Below are positions 62,211-64,000 of a DNA stretch of 64,000 nucleotides, piece after piece. Source of the DNA: an uncultured Psychroserpens sp. (GTDB lineage: Bacteria; Bacteroidota; Bacteroidia; Flavobacteriales; Flavobacteriaceae); contig CANLEE010000001.1 of assembly GCA_947489585.1 (NCBI GenBank), forward strand, positions 248,001-312,000. The letters are read 5' to 3'. Position 1 is the first letter of the stretch. Every line of letters begins with the position of its first letter. The position numbers and the translations under genes are program-made. Below the pieces are notes generated by a model. It did no database searches and was not told the origin of the DNA. It worked only from the letters and a program-made list of their open reading frames with translations.

Positions 62211-62236
62211 AAAATGCTCCTAAATAGGAGCATTTT
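62211..62236 (-). terminator. Terminator hairpin downstream of POT transporter
   Basis: AAAATGCTCCTaaatAGGAGCATTTT. Confidence 0.8.
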
Positions 62237-62260
62237 ACGTTATTTTAACTGTTTTATTCG

Positions 62261-64000
62261 TTATTTGACACCATGCATTAATCTTTTCAGCACAGGATTC
62301 AATAACATTGAAATAACACCTACACCGGCAGGAACCAAGGTAAAAATCAAAAAGAATGTACTTAACGAATGCTCTTCGGTAATTTTATCAATCATCCCTC
62401 CCATCGTTCCAGCAGCTTTTTGACCTATAGCAATGGCTAAGTACCAAATACCAAACATAAATCCTATCATTCGCCCTGGAACCAATTTACTTAAATACGA
62501 CAACCCCACCGGAGAAATACATAACTCACCCATCGTATGGAATAGGTAAGCAAGAATTAAAAATATCATACTCACAGAGGCCGTTTTCGCTCCTTGTGGA
62601 ATTCCCATAGTCCCAAATACTAAAATCCCGAATCCAAGACCTAATAGAATAAGTCCAATACCGTATTTCATTGCAACACTAGGATTATATTTACTTTCCC
62701 ACCATTTTGAAAACAATGGCGCTAATGTAATGATAAAGAAAGAATTTAAAATACCGAACCAAGAAGCACCAACTTCTGTAGCATCTTTACTAAATTCATT
62801 TACAATTTTATACCCAACAACAAACCATAGAAAAACAAAAGTAAGTGCTAATACTATATTGGAAGAAGGGATTTTTGAAAACGTTTTTTTGAATAACAAA
62901 TATAAAACCCAAGTAATAATTGCTAGTGGAACTATAGTTAAAACACCATCAATCACCTTAAATATGGTAGCAGATGAACCAGTTAAAACTCGATCTGTAT
63001 AATCTCTTGCAAATAGAGTCATAGATCCTAAAGACTGTTCAAAAGCTGCAAAAAAGAACACCGTGAAAATTCCAAAAATAGACACCGCAATAATTTTATC
63101 TCGAACGATTGGGTTATACCTTGAAATTCTTGTGATAATCAAATATAAAAACAACACCAAGGCTAATAAAATGGTAACATTTGAGCCATCCATATTGCCC
63201 ATTTTAAAGTCAAGGATATTAATATTTCCAATCTTAGACATTGGGTCATTAAATAAGTACAATAAACCACCAATAGAAGACAATACAATAAGCACCTTAT
63301 CTAGAGTTGTAAAGGGGTTAAGCTTTTCAGCAACTTCATTAACATCATGTTCTTTTGGGCTCTCTTCTGTAATATTTTGAGGCAATTCAACTTCATGAAT
63401 TTTAGAGGGTTTCTCACCTATTTGACCAAACAAATCTTTAGCTAACCAAAACTGAATAAGACCACCTAACATAAAAATTCCTGCTAGACCAAATCCATAA
63501 CTCCAGCCTATATTCTCTGCTAAGTAACCACAAAGCATCATTCCAAAAAAGGCTCCAGCATTTACACCCATATAATAAATAGTGTAAGCCCCATCTTTCT
63601 TAGATTCTTTGCCTTTATACATCTCAGAAATCATTGAGGTCATATTAGGCTTAAAAAAACCAGTACCTATTACTAATAACGCTAAACCTAAATATAAAGA
63701 CCATGTTGTTTCAAAAACCATAAATGCATGACCAAGCATCATGATAAAACAACCAATAATTACTGCCCATTTATAGCCTGTTATCTTATCAGCTATCCAA
63801 CCACCAACAATAGGTGTTAAATAGAGTAATGACGAATATGTTCCAATCAATGCCAAAGCATTTTCTCTAGACCATTCCCATCCAGGGTTATCACTTAAAA
63901 AAGGGGCTGTTAAAAATAGTACCAATAAGATTTTCATTCCATAGAAGGAAAAACGCTCCCACATTTCGGTAAAAAATATGACGAACAATCCAGCTGGATG
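62261..64000 (-). CDS. Peptide MFS transporter (POT/PTR2 family), N-terminus truncated by window edge
   Basis: Frame is open to 64000: HPAGLFVIFFTEMWERFSFYGMKILLVLFL; GKESKKDGAYTIYYMGVNAGAFFG. Confidence 0.95.
   Translation of the reverse strand, partial: HPAGLFVIFFTEMWERFSFYGMKILLVLFLTAPFLSDNPGWEWSRENALALIGTYSSLLYLTPIVGGWIADKITGYKWAVIIGCFIMMLGHAFMVFETTWSLYLGLALLVIGTGFFKPNMTSMISEMYKGKESKKDGAYTIYYMGVNAGAFFGMMLCGYLAENIGWSYGFGLAGIFMLGGLIQFWLAKDLFGQIGEKPSKIHEVELPQNITEESPKEHDVNEVAEKLNPFTTLDKVLIVLSSIGGLLYLFNDPMSKIGNINILDFKMGNMDGSNVTILLALVLFLYLIITRISRYNPIVRDKIIAVSIFGIFTVFFFAAFEQSLGSMTLFARDYTDRVLTGSSATIFKVIDGVLTIVPLAIITWVLYLLFKKTFSKIPSSNIVLALTFVFLWFVVGYKIVNEFSKDATEVGASWFGILNSFFIITLAPLFSKWWESKYNPSVAMKYGIGLILLGLGFGILVFGTMGIPQGAKTASVSMIFLILAYLFHTMGELCISPVGLSYLSKLVPGRMIGFMFGIWYLAIAIGQKAAGTMGGMIDKITEEHSLSTFFLIFTLVPAGVGVISMLLNPVLKRLMHGVK

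Noticed and set aside
1-64000. CRISPR arrays, transposases, prophage or classical defence genes
   Set aside because: None recognised on either strand from the translations or from visible repeats.

Overview
The window is a Flavobacteriaceae-like (Bacteroidota) chromosomal segment, low in GC. From left to right it contains:
(1) The 3' end of rpe.
(2) A ~20.7 kb minus-strand exopolysaccharide/capsule locus (415-21129): Wzc-like tyrosine kinase, Wza-like export protein, WecA/TagO-like initiating transferase, WecB, WecG/TagA, glycosyltransferases, acetyl/acyltransferases, Wzy-like polymerase, AsnB-like amidotransferase, and Wzx-like flippase.
(3) A plus-strand block (21397-33699): two giant tandem paralogous T9SS-secreted proteins, then an unannotated 53-aa signal-peptide-like small ORF, an HPr-kinase-like protein with a possible PqqD-like N-terminus, a NTP_transf_5-type nucleotidyltransferase, and an outer-membrane barrel protein. 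The small ORF, kinase and nucleotidyltransferase look like a compact putative peptide-modification (RiPP-like) cassette and are the best candidate for something undescribed.
(4) A M90/MtfA-like peptidase, tRNA-Arg and yqeY.
(5) A canonical Bacteroidota dcw cluster, mraZ to ftsZ, on the minus strand.
(6) Housekeeping genes: engB, an orphan OppC-like permease, Prc/S41 protease, surE, lpxB, NlpC/P60, comEC, thioredoxin, and a POT peptide transporter truncated at the right edge.
No CRISPR arrays, IS elements or rRNA genes were recognised. All assignments come from reading the translations and motifs; no database search was run.
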